The notes under the pieces were generated by a model. It did not search any database. It was not told the DNA's origin and saw nothing but the letters and a program-made list of their open reading frames with translations. The position numbers and the translations under genes were made by a program. A DNA stretch of 64,000 nt from Euonymus europaeus (taxonomy: Eukaryota > Streptophyta > Magnoliopsida > Celastrales > Celastraceae). Below, one piece after another: positions 1-9,404 of the stretch; position 1 is the stretch's first letter, and the number at the start of each line of letters is the position of its first letter. Location: assembly GCA_963580455.1 (NCBI GenBank), contig OY756968.1, positions 3,385,544 to 3,449,543 on the forward strand, read 5' to 3'.

Positions 1-230
1 CTTTTATATTCTCTATAATTTTTGTTTCCAACACTATGTATGCACATAATTTATACATCTTTGTCAAGTAATTAGCTCTTCTTCAATTTGTGCATAAAAT
101 TGGTCACAAACATGTTATTCAGTCTCTCTTTTATCTTCCTGATCTCATACATGCTAAAGACTCAAGGAGAGACATATAAATACTTAAATAGACTAGTAGT
201 AGTTAATAAGGTTAACTTAAAACTTTCCCA

Positions 231-788
231 TCATGGTCTCAAGTTTACAGAAGTAGTAATATTGGATTGGCTTGAAGATGACTCTGCTCTAAGATGTGCT
301 GTGTTGCATGGCACCTCTTCAAGCAGTCTTAAAGCAGTGAGCATTTGACGAAGATCTGAATTCTCTTCTTTGAGTTTCGCTTTCTCTTCAACTACCTTGT
401 CAAGGCAATCCGAGACATGATTCAACTTGTCAATCAAATCATGGTTCTCTGTTCTGAGCCTAAGCACTTGTGACCACAGCTCGTCTAGGTGCTTCTGTTT
501 ACGCATCCTGGAACGACGAGCGGATTCTCGATTGGAAATCATTCTCCTGTGCTTCCTCTCGTCGATGATGCTTTGGTGGATGTCATCAGCCTCATCAGAT
601 GTGGAATTGTTGCTTACAGTGCTTGAGGACTGTTGAGTGAATTCATGGACTGAAAGTAGAGGATTTGGATAGTTGAAGTTGAAGGATTGTGTGTGAACGT
701 TGCTTTGCATCAAGGCAGAATCAAAGTTTTGGATTTGGTTTTCTTGTTGTAATAAGAATTGGAGTCCTGAAATGTCAGCAGGAAGCAT
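231..788 (-). CDS. bZIP43: Group S bZIP transcription factor (bZIP42/43-like)
   Basis: A complete intronless ORF of 185 aa that predicts a nuclear, DNA-binding bZIP factor. The basic region lies at about residues 77-100 and keeps the invariant N-x7-R spacing (N86, R94) within NRESARRSRMRKQ. The first zipper leucine, L104, is ten residues after R94, and a coiled coil runs to about residue 150. The N-terminal segment is Gln/Asn/Ser-rich and the C-terminal tail is Ser-rich, as in small group S bZIPs, which usually bind ACGT-core sites as homo- or heterodimers. The start is the first ATG, about 65 bp downstream of a TATA box. Absence of introns and the short length fit the bZIP42/43/48 clade of Arabidopsis; which member is the closest orthologue needs a tree. 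No sugar-responsive type upstream ORF was recognised. Confidence 0.9.
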   Translation of the reverse strand: MLPADISGLQFLLQQENQIQNFDSALMQSNVHTQSFNFNYPNPLLSVHEFTQQSSSTVSNNSTSDEADDIHQSIIDERKHRRMISNRESARRSRMRKQKHLDELWSQVLRLRTENHDLIDKLNHVSDCLDKVVEEKAKLKEENSDLRQMLTALRLLEEVPCNTAHLRAESSSSQSNITTSVNLRP

Positions 789-852
789 GGCTTGAGTGGT
801 TGTAATTGCAAATGGCGGTTTTTTGGAGGAAAATGGTTATGAGAGTGGTGAG

Positions 853-859
853 TTTTATA
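853..859 (-). promoter_or_regulatory. TATA box of the bZIP gene
   Basis: TATAAAA on the minus strand, about 65 bp upstream of the bZIP start codon. This spacing leaves a short 5' leader. The box is seen in the sequence; the promoter role is inferred. Confidence 0.5.
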
Positions 860-3800
860 GGGGATAGTGGGCCAATTTGAGCCACAATCATGGTTGTCAA
901 TGCAAATGTGTGTATCTATCTGCTTACATCACTATTATGCTATAAAGCCAATGGGTGATGTTTTGAATATAAGATTATGATGAGATTGTGATATGTATGC
1001 ATGTGTATGTGTATGTGTATTTGCAAGGGATCATGCATGAGCAAATTGAGCATGATGGGGAATGGCTATCTAATGGTTTGTAAGGTCACATTCAAACTTC
1101 AATTTATTTATAACTTGTGCTTGATGATGCGATGTAACTAGTTCGGTTAAATCAACAAGTATATTTTGTGACCATTAATTTTTGTTGGAACTCTGATCTG
1201 ATGAGTCATTAACATTAAGCAATGCAATTCTTGAATGGTCCATTAGAGTGGAAGCACATACATCAAGTACATAAATCAAATTTGTATGACCCTATATATT
1301 GCAAGAAATGGGTGAGGGAACTCAAAATTTTCTCAAAATATAATTCTCATCTAAGAGTAGAGAAAATACAAAAGTGTGGCGTGAAGTGGAATCACCTCCT
1401 AAATCATTAGATGAGAATTGTACACTCTGAAAATTTGAAATTACAGATATCCGATTGACAATTAACATCCTTTGCACATTTCTCTCTCTCTCTTATTTCC
1501 TTCATTACCTGTATTGGCATCGAAACACCAAATTCTTGATTTAACATGGGATTAGAGTTGAGGTTATTGTAAAAAATCTAACACAAATAACTTAGACAGG
1601 TAATATCACTTTGGGATTCAAAACTCCCATGGTTTTGCCTATAAAAGGTAACACTTTGCTTTTCCGCAATTTTTCAATGTATAATACTTTAGCTGAACAC
1701 TTTTTCTCATTTGTGAGCTGGACAATTTGAAAGCCCATCAAATGAAACATGTTTATAAGAGAGTCAATTCATGGAGCCATCGAATAATGAGCATGTGGGT
1801 CTAACATCGGAATTGGGTCATGCTCTTATATCTTGCAAGAAAATCTTATGTGCTTGAAAATTGATGAATTTTAATTTACTTTGCATTTTATTTTCACTCA
1901 ACTTTTCCATGTGGAACATTTCATGTAAACGGTTATTTGCTTTAAAACCAAAACATTCAGGTCATGAATCATGTGATCTCATAACATTTGGGGTATCGTG
2001 TACCTAATGACCAAATCTACCTAACAAAACATAAAAAATTGCAGCCAGACACAAATGGTGTTATCTAGTCCAAGATTATAATATGAATTTGCTTCAAATT
2101 ATTTATAAATGCACTGTTGCCTATCAATATCCAAACAAGATCCACTAGATATATAATATTAAAACAAGATTAGATAACAATAAAAAGTAGACAAACTTCA
2201 AAAGCAGCAACTTGCAAACGCAAAAGTCTTGGACATTTTATTAATTGAGTTCGATGGTTTGTTCTTCACTTTAACTGGGTTTCAACAATAAACAACAAAT
2301 AGAGTATGTTTAGGTGATTCCCCACTACAAATGCTGAAAATAGGGCTTTTGAATTTTAATAAAATGAAGATAAGAGTTTTGGAACAATTTAAAGAAGATC
2401 GAACAAGATTCCATGAAACTCACCCACGCAAGGGACTTGCTGAATTCGTGACAGATCCAAATGAACTTTCTGATATTCTCTAACATTGTTGGGGTCATAT
2501 CCATGATCCGATTAGTGTCAATCTCACTAATTAGTTTTTTCTTCAATCATACTAGCTAAATGAAACTCGTCGCCGATGACGGGGAAAGCAGAGAATGGTA
2601 GTACAGATAAAAGTGCTGGGTACGGCCTAGGAGCTTTGATTTAATGGGAGGCTATCTATTTTTCTACGAAACACCATCTTCTTTTCTTTGTGAGGCCAAC
2701 ATTATAATTGAAACATTTTATCATGCCCCCACTTCAGTGGCCTATGCACCACCCAACAGCCTATCAACTCAACTCCAAAATCTTCACTCACTCTCTCTCT
2801 TGCATGCTTTATAGCTTTTGGGTTTACAAAAAAAAAAAAAAAAAAAAAAGCGACAAGAGTGTTGTAGCGTACGTATATAAATTTCGGGTATTTGAACAGT
2901 AATATTAATTTCTTTAAATGTTTTGGCATGGCATAAGATATTAACGTTATGTTTGGTTGCCTAATTTTGGTCGGAATGGAATAGTCAATTCCGTTTCAAA
3001 AGGAATTATCATGTTTGGTTTAAGACACAACAACAAAATATAATGTTGAATTCTGATCTCCGTGGGTACTTCAAATTTCTATCTCCCTCTTAAGAATTGT
3101 ATGTTCAAGTGGGAAATGATAATTTATTTTTTAAAACAATTTATAATCGTTGGATCAAACAAATCTCAACCATCCATATATTCACCTAATCACGGCGGGT
3201 TGTCGAATTTTGGTGGCCTTTTTCGGCCGATCAGTAGGTGGAACAGCATCGCCTCTTCTAGACGAACTGATTGATGGTGAAGGTGGCGGCCGAAGGTGAC
3301 TAGATCGAGATTTTTTTCTTCTTTAGACCAACAATCTTCAACGTGATTACGGAAACTACGGTGGAAGTAATCGGTTGGGGTTACTCGGGTTATGATCACA
3401 AGCGTCGAGCGCTGCCTTTTGGTGGTTCGGCTGCCACGAAAGGTATCCAAACGACGAATGGGGGTGATAGTCCAGTGTATATTTCATGCAATCATTTCAG
3501 CTACTCCCGTCCCGAGTAGGAGGGTATATTTGTAGGATTTTGTTTTTCAAGTCTTTCAAATATTCGACTTTGACCCTACACTTTATTGCACTTCATCTAC
3601 ACCTTTATTGTCATTTCGTTTGCCTCACTTACTCAATTTATCCTATAAAAAATTAGGGGTTTTACATAAGTCGATTAAAAACAATGCATAGTTATCCTTA
3701 GAACACAATAAATAATTATAGGAGATAATATACTCATTTGTTAATTATTCTTATTCTATTTCTCAATGTATTTCCACAAATCAAATATTAGAATATAGTA

Positions 3801-5067
3801 TATTCTAGTCACAATTCATTCATCAACTAAATATCAAAATCTAAAAATATTTTATTCTCATTCTCATTCTCCGACCAACAAAAGATAACGATAAAATACG
3901 TAGAACTGAACGTGAATGTTACAGTTAGAATGATTTATCTCCAGGCATTATAATATGAAGCGACTCGATGAATCCCAGCCGCATACTTCAATAGTATGTT
4001 TTCAAATCTCGCCACCTGACTAGCTGCCAAATCAAAATATATTTACTGTCTCCACTCCCTCCTCCACTCAACTTTTTAAAATTCTCTCATGAGGAAATTA
4101 ACGTCTTTGTAGTGATCGGTGCCAACAGGATAAGTTCATCATTATCAAAATCTTTTCCCTCTTCTGCTCTTTTTTTATTTATTTATTCCCGCATTAATTA
4201 ATTTCCCATTTGCAATTAATATATGTTTGGATGGATGGATGGTACATGCATAATACTTGCACGCACGACGTTGCCATTTCCTCCCTGATTGCGTAAACTC
4301 ATTATTTCTTAGTTTAGGTCGTAATCCACTATTAAAGTAGTTAATCAACACCTCCTTATCTGTTTCATGGTGCCACGTGTCAGGGTAGAGAGCCACAACA
4401 TATAACATTAACCTAGTACACAATATTAATAAAGTTAAAGTAGTCGAAACACCATTAGACGTGCCACAGTTGATCAATCTCTTTCCTCTTTTTTTTTTTT
4501 TTTTTTTTATCTGTGATGGACGTCTACATCTTGGCGAATTATATGGTGCGATTAGTGTAAACAAAATTAAAAGATTTGATTATGTAATTATTAAATAAAT
4601 ATGAGGTTAATATGTGGTTAACTTGGTTTTCTTATGAGAATCGAGCTAGGAGAGCCACAAAGGGCATGGCCCACCAATAGTTAGGCAATTTAATTGGGGG
4701 GTGACATCAATACAATAATTAAGAAGCATATACTCGACACCGGTGTGTATGTTGTGGAAATGCACAAGTATTGTTTTCACTTGGTTATCATATCAACTTT
4801 TGAACCAATTTCATCAGTGGCGTAAGCATGTCAATTTCAAAGCTTTTGATTTCATGTCTTCCCCATTAGGATTAGGTAGGAACCCTAATTGCATTGCATC
4901 ATGAGAGTTGCTAACTCGAGACAAACAGTACGTAGTTACTTTTTTCGATTGGGTTTGTTTAAAATGCATTTGATCATTTATTTTCTCAATTTATATAAAA
5001 TCACCACTTGAAGTAGTATTGAGGCATATGTCGGGGTGATTGGGAAAGATTCGGTATAGGGCCGGCC
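860..5067. other. Non-coding intergenic DNA
   Basis: No ORF here resembles a known protein. The stretch is AT-rich with a 22-base A run (2828-2849), a long T run near 4491-4508 and a possible inverted-repeat element at about 2943-3890. The short ORFs around 3190-3450 and 4175-4564 show no domain and run through low-complexity sequence. Confidence 0.6.
2943..3890. mobile_element. Possible MITE-like inverted-repeat element
   Basis: The left end (a TTTGGTTG motif followed shortly by GGTCGGAATGG) is mirrored at the right end, where the complement reads a TTTTGTTG motif followed by GGTCGGAGAATG. A short GC-richer core lies near 3190-3450. The inverted ends are imperfect and no convincing target-site duplication was found, so the boundaries are approximate. 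Confidence 0.3.
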
Positions 5068-5075
5068 CTTGTCAC

Positions 5076-5504
5076 TAGGGTTGGAAGAAACCAAACCAAA
5101 CCAAACCGAAATCCGAATCGTAAAACAGAGTTTGGTTCGGTTTGTGATTTATCAGTCCAGTTTCGGTTTTATGTTTTTGAGAAGTTCGGTTTATGAAAAT
5201 TAATTTCGATTTTAAACTGAAAACCGAAGTTCATTTATATGTTTTAAATTTTTTATGTATATAATATATTAAATAATTATTACTTATTTACTTATTATGT
5301 AGGTAATGTATGACATAAATACTCAAATACAACATACATTTGACAAAATCGGTTTAAACCGAAAAATCAAACCGTATTACATGGTTCGGTTCGGTTTTCT
5401 TTGTTATTCGGTTTGGTTCATTTTGACATAATTGGGTAAGTTCGGTTTTTTATTTTTTTAGTTTCGGTCTCAAACCGAACCGAAAACCCAAACTTCTACC
5501 CCTA
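5076..5504. mobile_element. hAT-like MITE rich in AACCGAA/TTCGGTT repeats
   Basis: 429 bp. The left end starts TAGGGTTGGAAG and the right end, read on the other strand, starts TAGGGGTAGAAG. Flanking 8-mers CTTGTCAC (5068-5075) and TTAGTCAC (5505-5512) match at 6 of 8 positions, consistent with an aged 8-bp hAT target duplication. The ends are packed with short direct and inverted copies of AACCGAA/TTCGGTT that could fold on each other. No transposase ORF is present, so it would be non-autonomous. Confidence 0.6.
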
Positions 5505-5512
5505 TTAGTCAC

Positions 5513-6010
5513 TTAATTTAGTGTCCAGAGAGCAGCACAATAAAATGATATTTTATTGCAAAAAAAAAAAACAAACAAAGTAAAGTGAGATGACACTCAC
5601 AATTTTTTTTTAATTATATCAACACTTGTGTTGAAGTAATAGGTTTAGTAATATATATTTTTAAAAAAATTAGCATCCCTAATCTGGTCCCGTGTCCAAA
5701 GCCCTAATTTGAGTTGTTTTAGATTTTGGTTCCACGAACTGAGAATTGTTTTTTTTTTTTGTGATTTTTAAGATGGATTTTAAATCTATCGGTTGGAACG
5801 TTTTATATTTATTACTATTTTTTTTTCAAAAATTAAAAATACGGTGCACCAATTTTCCCCGGATGCGTGGGTGGGAGACAACAGAGATCGAATGATAAAA
5901 AAGGGGTAATTAATTATGGAATCATTAATTCTTGATATACTGTATTTCCTTTTGACCAAATTCTGTGCAGATGATGATCTTTCATGTCCCCTAACACAAG
6001 CATAGAGAAC
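5513..6010. other. Non-coding spacer
   Basis: AT-rich sequence with poly-A and poly-T runs. No supported gene or element was recognised. Confidence 0.5.
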
Positions 6011-6015
6011 AGAAA

Positions 6016-6284
6016 TGATGCAGTGCATAAATTTAGCTCATTTGGTCTAGTAGTGCTTTGGGCTTTAGTTAGAGTCTTTTAAGCTAGCTTTGTCTATTGG
6101 GCCTGCTTAGCCTTAAATTTGTGTTTATATATTTGTATTCCTCAACTGTGTAGGTAGCTTTTGTTGAAATTAAAAATTGAAAAACCCTTGTTTCTCTGTG
6201 GAGAACAAATTGACACGGCAGTGTTTTCTACCTTCCGTTCTTGAACTCTAGATCATCCCCTTTCAATCTTCTATGGCTGCATCA
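6016..6284 (+). repeat. 5' LTR of the HDAC-carrying element
   Basis: 269 bp with 6-bp inverted ends TGATGC/GCATCA. It holds a TATATAT-like box near 6126 and, 12 bp before its right end, the ATG (6273) that opens the internal ORF. The LTR therefore appears to supply both promoter and start codon. The copy at 8353-8621 shows no difference by eye. Confidence 0.93.
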
Positions 6285-8216
6285 TTTGGTGGCCCATGCA
6301 TTTCTCACAGGTCCGTTGTCCCCTCACGGAGACACACTTGTGCGGTAGAAGGTTTGGAGTGTTTGAGAGATAAGAATGCAAGGCTTCGTCGTCGGTTGGC
6401 GAACTTGACAAAGCTCGTGGCGGATATGGCAGGCGACCATCAACGACACGGTGCTTTGAGTCTCGTTGACAACCCGGCTGGTTCTGACATAATTCTTGAG
6501 GAGGAAGTAGAATTCCTTCCACCTGTTGTTTGTGGAGAGGTGCCTCAATCAGTTGAGGATGCTTTGGGTTTTGACGATAAGGAGGTCCATCCTGATTCAG
6601 AACCTATCTTCGATGACTATGAAGTTCTTGGAGATCCAATCTTCGACTATTACGGTGATGATGACGGTGAAAGTCAGGAGTCAGAACCCATATTTGAATT
6701 TGATGGGGATCCTATCTATGATGTGTACTCTAAGGGGGGTGAGGAAGCAATGCCTTTGTTCATCAAGCTGGCAGGTGAATTTGATGATTTTACAATGATG
6801 GAACCCTCGGTAGTTCGGATTGCGAAGCCCACGGCAACAACCAATATGGAGGAAAACCATGAAAACCCAAGTTTCGAATGGCAAGTGGAGGAAGATTCCT
6901 TCTTGGACTCGTCGGCAAGTGTAAGACTGAAGAGAGATTTTCAAAATCTCCTCAAGAAAGAGAAACATATTCTTGTGGGTTGGCTGATTTATGATCCAGG
7001 CAAGCTAGAATCCCTACTTGTTCAGTACTTTAGCTATTATTGTGGTGGGTTTTTCAATGATAAAATGATTGATGATGAATATTATGCTCGTGATGATAGT
7101 AGAGACATCTTTTTCTATTTGGGTGAAGTTCTTAGTCTGGCTATTATTAATTTTGCTCAACCAGCTGTGAATTCTACTAAGAAATTGAGTAGTGAAAAAG
7201 GAGCAAATGATACTAAAATTGTTGATATTGTTGAAAATGCTAAGATGAGTATATTGGAAAGGACAAAACATTTTCAGAAAATGGTTTTCATGCTACAAGA
7301 AGTGTTGGAGGAGGAATCTTGTGTCATTTCCTCTCGCAGCTTGAAAACAACATGTGTTGCTTTTGGCAATAGAAGCAAAGTGGCGGAGAAGGTTGTGGTG
7401 CTTGACGACATGTTAATGAAACTTGTTGTTAAGATTTGTTTTGATGGACAGAGGTTGCAGAAGTGTGAGGAACATAAAGAATTTGGTATCTTAAGGCATG
7501 GATATTTTGCATCTTTATTTTTGCAAGATGTAGGCCCCACTGAGTTTGATTCAAAAATAGAAAGGAGATATAAAGATATTGGCTCGCTAGATTTGGCCAT
7601 GAAGCCTTCAACAGTGGTTGATTTTGACGAAAGAATGTTGCTACAATTAGAAGTCGCAATGAAATCGCATCCACGCCTTGATGGGCTTAATTGTCTTCGA
7701 GTTATTGCTGCTAGAAAGATTACAAAAGAACTCCATATGATCTATTCAGGGGAGCATGTTGAATCTGTTGAACTGACAAGCCATCTTATATCGAGTTATT
7801 TCACTCCTAACACATATGTTAATGAGCATTCAGCCCATACTGCTAGGCTTGCAGCTGGTTTATGTGCTGACCTTGCTTCAGCTATATTTTCTGGACATGC
7901 CAAAAATGGTTTTGCTCATGTTCGGCTTCTTGGTCATCATGTTGGTGTAAGGCAAGCAATGGGGTTTTGCCTTCATAATAATGCTGCGTTGGCAGCTCAA
8001 GTTGCTGGTGCCAAGAAGGTCTTAATTGTTGATTGGGATGTTCAACATGGGAATGAGACACAAGAGATCTACAAGCTGAACAAATCAATATTGTACATAT
8101 CCTTGCATAGACATGAGGGAGGAAAGCTTTATCTTGGTACTGGTGTAAAGTTGCAGGTTGGTGGCATCAAGGATGATGGTGTTGCCATTTATAATCTAAG
8201 GAAGGTCATGGATTGA
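6273..8216 (+). CDS. Retroelement ORF: acidic N-terminal region fused to truncated class II HDAC domain
   Basis: 647 aa, uninterrupted, intronless; the ATG lies in the LTR. About residues 30-50 look like a short coiled coil. Residues 90-160 hold an acidic repeat with several copies of a P-I-F/Y-D-D/Y motif. Residues 165-460 are unrecognised. From about residue 464 to 640 the protein follows the N-terminal half of plant class II histone deacetylases (HDA5/HDA18 type): conserved GHH (554-556), an MGFC..NN motif, DWDV.HGN (587-594) and YISLHRHEGGK. The Zn-ligand His of the usual DVHHGN is Gln591, and the domain stops before the third Zn-ligand Asp, so deacetylase activity is unlikely. The lack of introns fits capture through an RNA copy. 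Whether the protein is made, and whether it could bind HDAC partners, is unknown. Confidence 0.8.
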   Translation: MAASFGGPCISHRSVVPSRRHTCAVEGLECLRDKNARLRRRLANLTKLVADMAGDHQRHGALSLVDNPAGSDIILEEEVEFLPPVVCGEVPQSVEDALGFDDKEVHPDSEPIFDDYEVLGDPIFDYYGDDDGESQESEPIFEFDGDPIYDVYSKGGEEAMPLFIKLAGEFDDFTMMEPSVVRIAKPTATTNMEENHENPSFEWQVEEDSFLDSSASVRLKRDFQNLLKKEKHILVGWLIYDPGKLESLLVQYFSYYCGGFFNDKMIDDEYYARDDSRDIFFYLGEVLSLAIINFAQPAVNSTKKLSSEKGANDTKIVDIVENAKMSILERTKHFQKMVFMLQEVLEEESCVISSRSLKTTCVAFGNRSKVAEKVVVLDDMLMKLVVKICFDGQRLQKCEEHKEFGILRHGYFASLFLQDVGPTEFDSKIERRYKDIGSLDLAMKPSTVVDFDERMLLQLEVAMKSHPRLDGLNCLRVIAARKITKELHMIYSGEHVESVELTSHLISSYFTPNTYVNEHSAHTARLAAGLCADLASAIFSGHAKNGFAHVRLLGHHVGVRQAMGFCLHNNAALAAQVAGAKKVLIVDWDVQHGNETQEIYKLNKSILYISLHRHEGGKLYLGTGVKLQVGGIKDDGVAIYNLRKVMD

Positions 8217-8352
8217 ATGCTGTTGGGCTCTCTATGAACCTTCGGATGTATCAACTATGGTTTTGTTCAAGTCAGAGACTTTGTTGGTGCTATTACATTT
8301 CAGATGAAAACTTATCCAAATTCGAGGTCGAATTTCTCCCACTTGGGGAGTC

Positions 8353-8621
8353 TGATGCAGTGCATAAATTTAGCTCATTTGGTCTAGTAGTGCTTTGGGC
8401 TTTAGTTAGAGTCTTTTAAGCTAGCTTTGTCTATTGGGCCTGCTTAGCCTTAAATTTGTGTTTATATATTTGTATTCCTCAACTGTGTAGGTAGCTTTTG
8501 TTGAAATTAAAAATTGAAAAACCCTTGTTTCTCTGTGGAGAACAAATTGACACGGCAGTGTTTTCTACCTTCCGTTCTTGAACTCTAGATCATCCCCTTT
8601 CAATCTTCTATGGCTGCATCA
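8353..8621 (+). repeat. 3' LTR of the HDAC-carrying element
   Basis: Identical by eye to the LTR at 6016-6284 over 269 bp. It is preceded by a short purine stretch (GGGGAG) acting as a candidate polypurine tract and followed by the second AGAAA target-site copy. Confidence 0.93.
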
Positions 8622-8626
8622 AGAAA

Positions 8627-9404
8627 TGACACGTTAATTCATATGGCAAACCAAATTAAACCTCCCATTAAAAGTTAATCATTGCAGTCTTTATATTGCA
8701 ACTTAGGGCCAATTCTTTTTATGAGAGTCAATACTCAATTTTCCAAGAACTTTTTATTGAAATATTTTTTTTATAATTTTATCAATAAAATTAATTTAAC
8801 AGAAAAATGAACCAAACATTTCATAACATTTTATACAGTTTAAAATTGTGGGCTCCACAATTTTTTATACAACATTTTTCATAACTTTAAGCATAACATT
8901 TTTGACAGCATAAAGCTATGAAATGCAACTGTAAAACAAACGGACTCTAAGTTACTAAGTTCGATTAGACAAACTACTTACCGGGATAATTGAGCGGGCT
9001 TGGGCTTATAAACTTTTTAGTGCTATGTTTCGACCTATATACGCCCAATATCTTAGGCCAGGCTCAGGCATAGACATTGGCTTGATCTTTCGTCAGTCTT
9101 ATTTGTACCCACTATTTTTCAAGTACACTAGTACGTGCTTAATAACTAGCATAATATCCCACAAACAAAATTGATAATCAGCCAGGAGAAATGCAAAAAG
9201 TCTTGAGATAACATGCTAACAGCGCTGATATAACCATTCTCAAAAGCATTGTAAATAACATAACATCGCCATCTATTCAAAAGAGGAATATATGCCAAAG
9301 CAAGAAGCTGAAGGAATTTTACGAACTCAATGTGCAAGAACAACATTGATTACCCCTTTCTTGACAAGCTACAGAAACTACAACTATCTTCAAATTGGTT
9401 CCAG
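8627..9404. other. Non-coding spacer with a possible Tourist-like MITE
   Basis: The sequence at about 8702-8952 has weakly inverted ends (TTAGGGCC... and ...GGACTCTAA), suggestive of an old PIF/Harbinger-type MITE, but the ends are too diverged to be sure. The rest may include the 3' region of the F-box pseudogene on the minus strand. No other gene was seen. Confidence 0.35.

Larger units (their letters stand above)
6011..8626 (+). mobile_element. Non-autonomous LTR retroelement carrying a captured histone deacetylase segment
   Basis: A complete LTR-flanked insertion. Two 269-bp direct repeats (6016-6284 and 8353-8621) read identical by eye and each runs TGATGC...GCATCA. The 5-bp sequence AGAAA directly flanks both sides (6011-6015 and 8622-8626), a target-site duplication. 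The internal region (6285-8352) holds one long ORF and no recognisable reverse transcriptase, integrase or protease, so mobility must come from another element. Just after the left LTR is TTTGGT, as in many plant primer-binding sites, but the following bases do not match the usual initiator-Met tRNA complement. A purine stretch (GGGGAG) lies just before the right LTR, and the codons before it look like the 3' end of a plant Ty3/gypsy polyprotein. Identical LTRs imply a recent insertion. Confidence 0.9.

Noticed and set aside
88..348. ORF of 86 aa on the plus strand
   Set aside because: It overlaps the bZIP gene end antisense and has no domain.
3190..3450. ORF of 86 aa in a GC-richer patch
   Set aside because: No recognisable family, and it falls within the possible MITE-like element.
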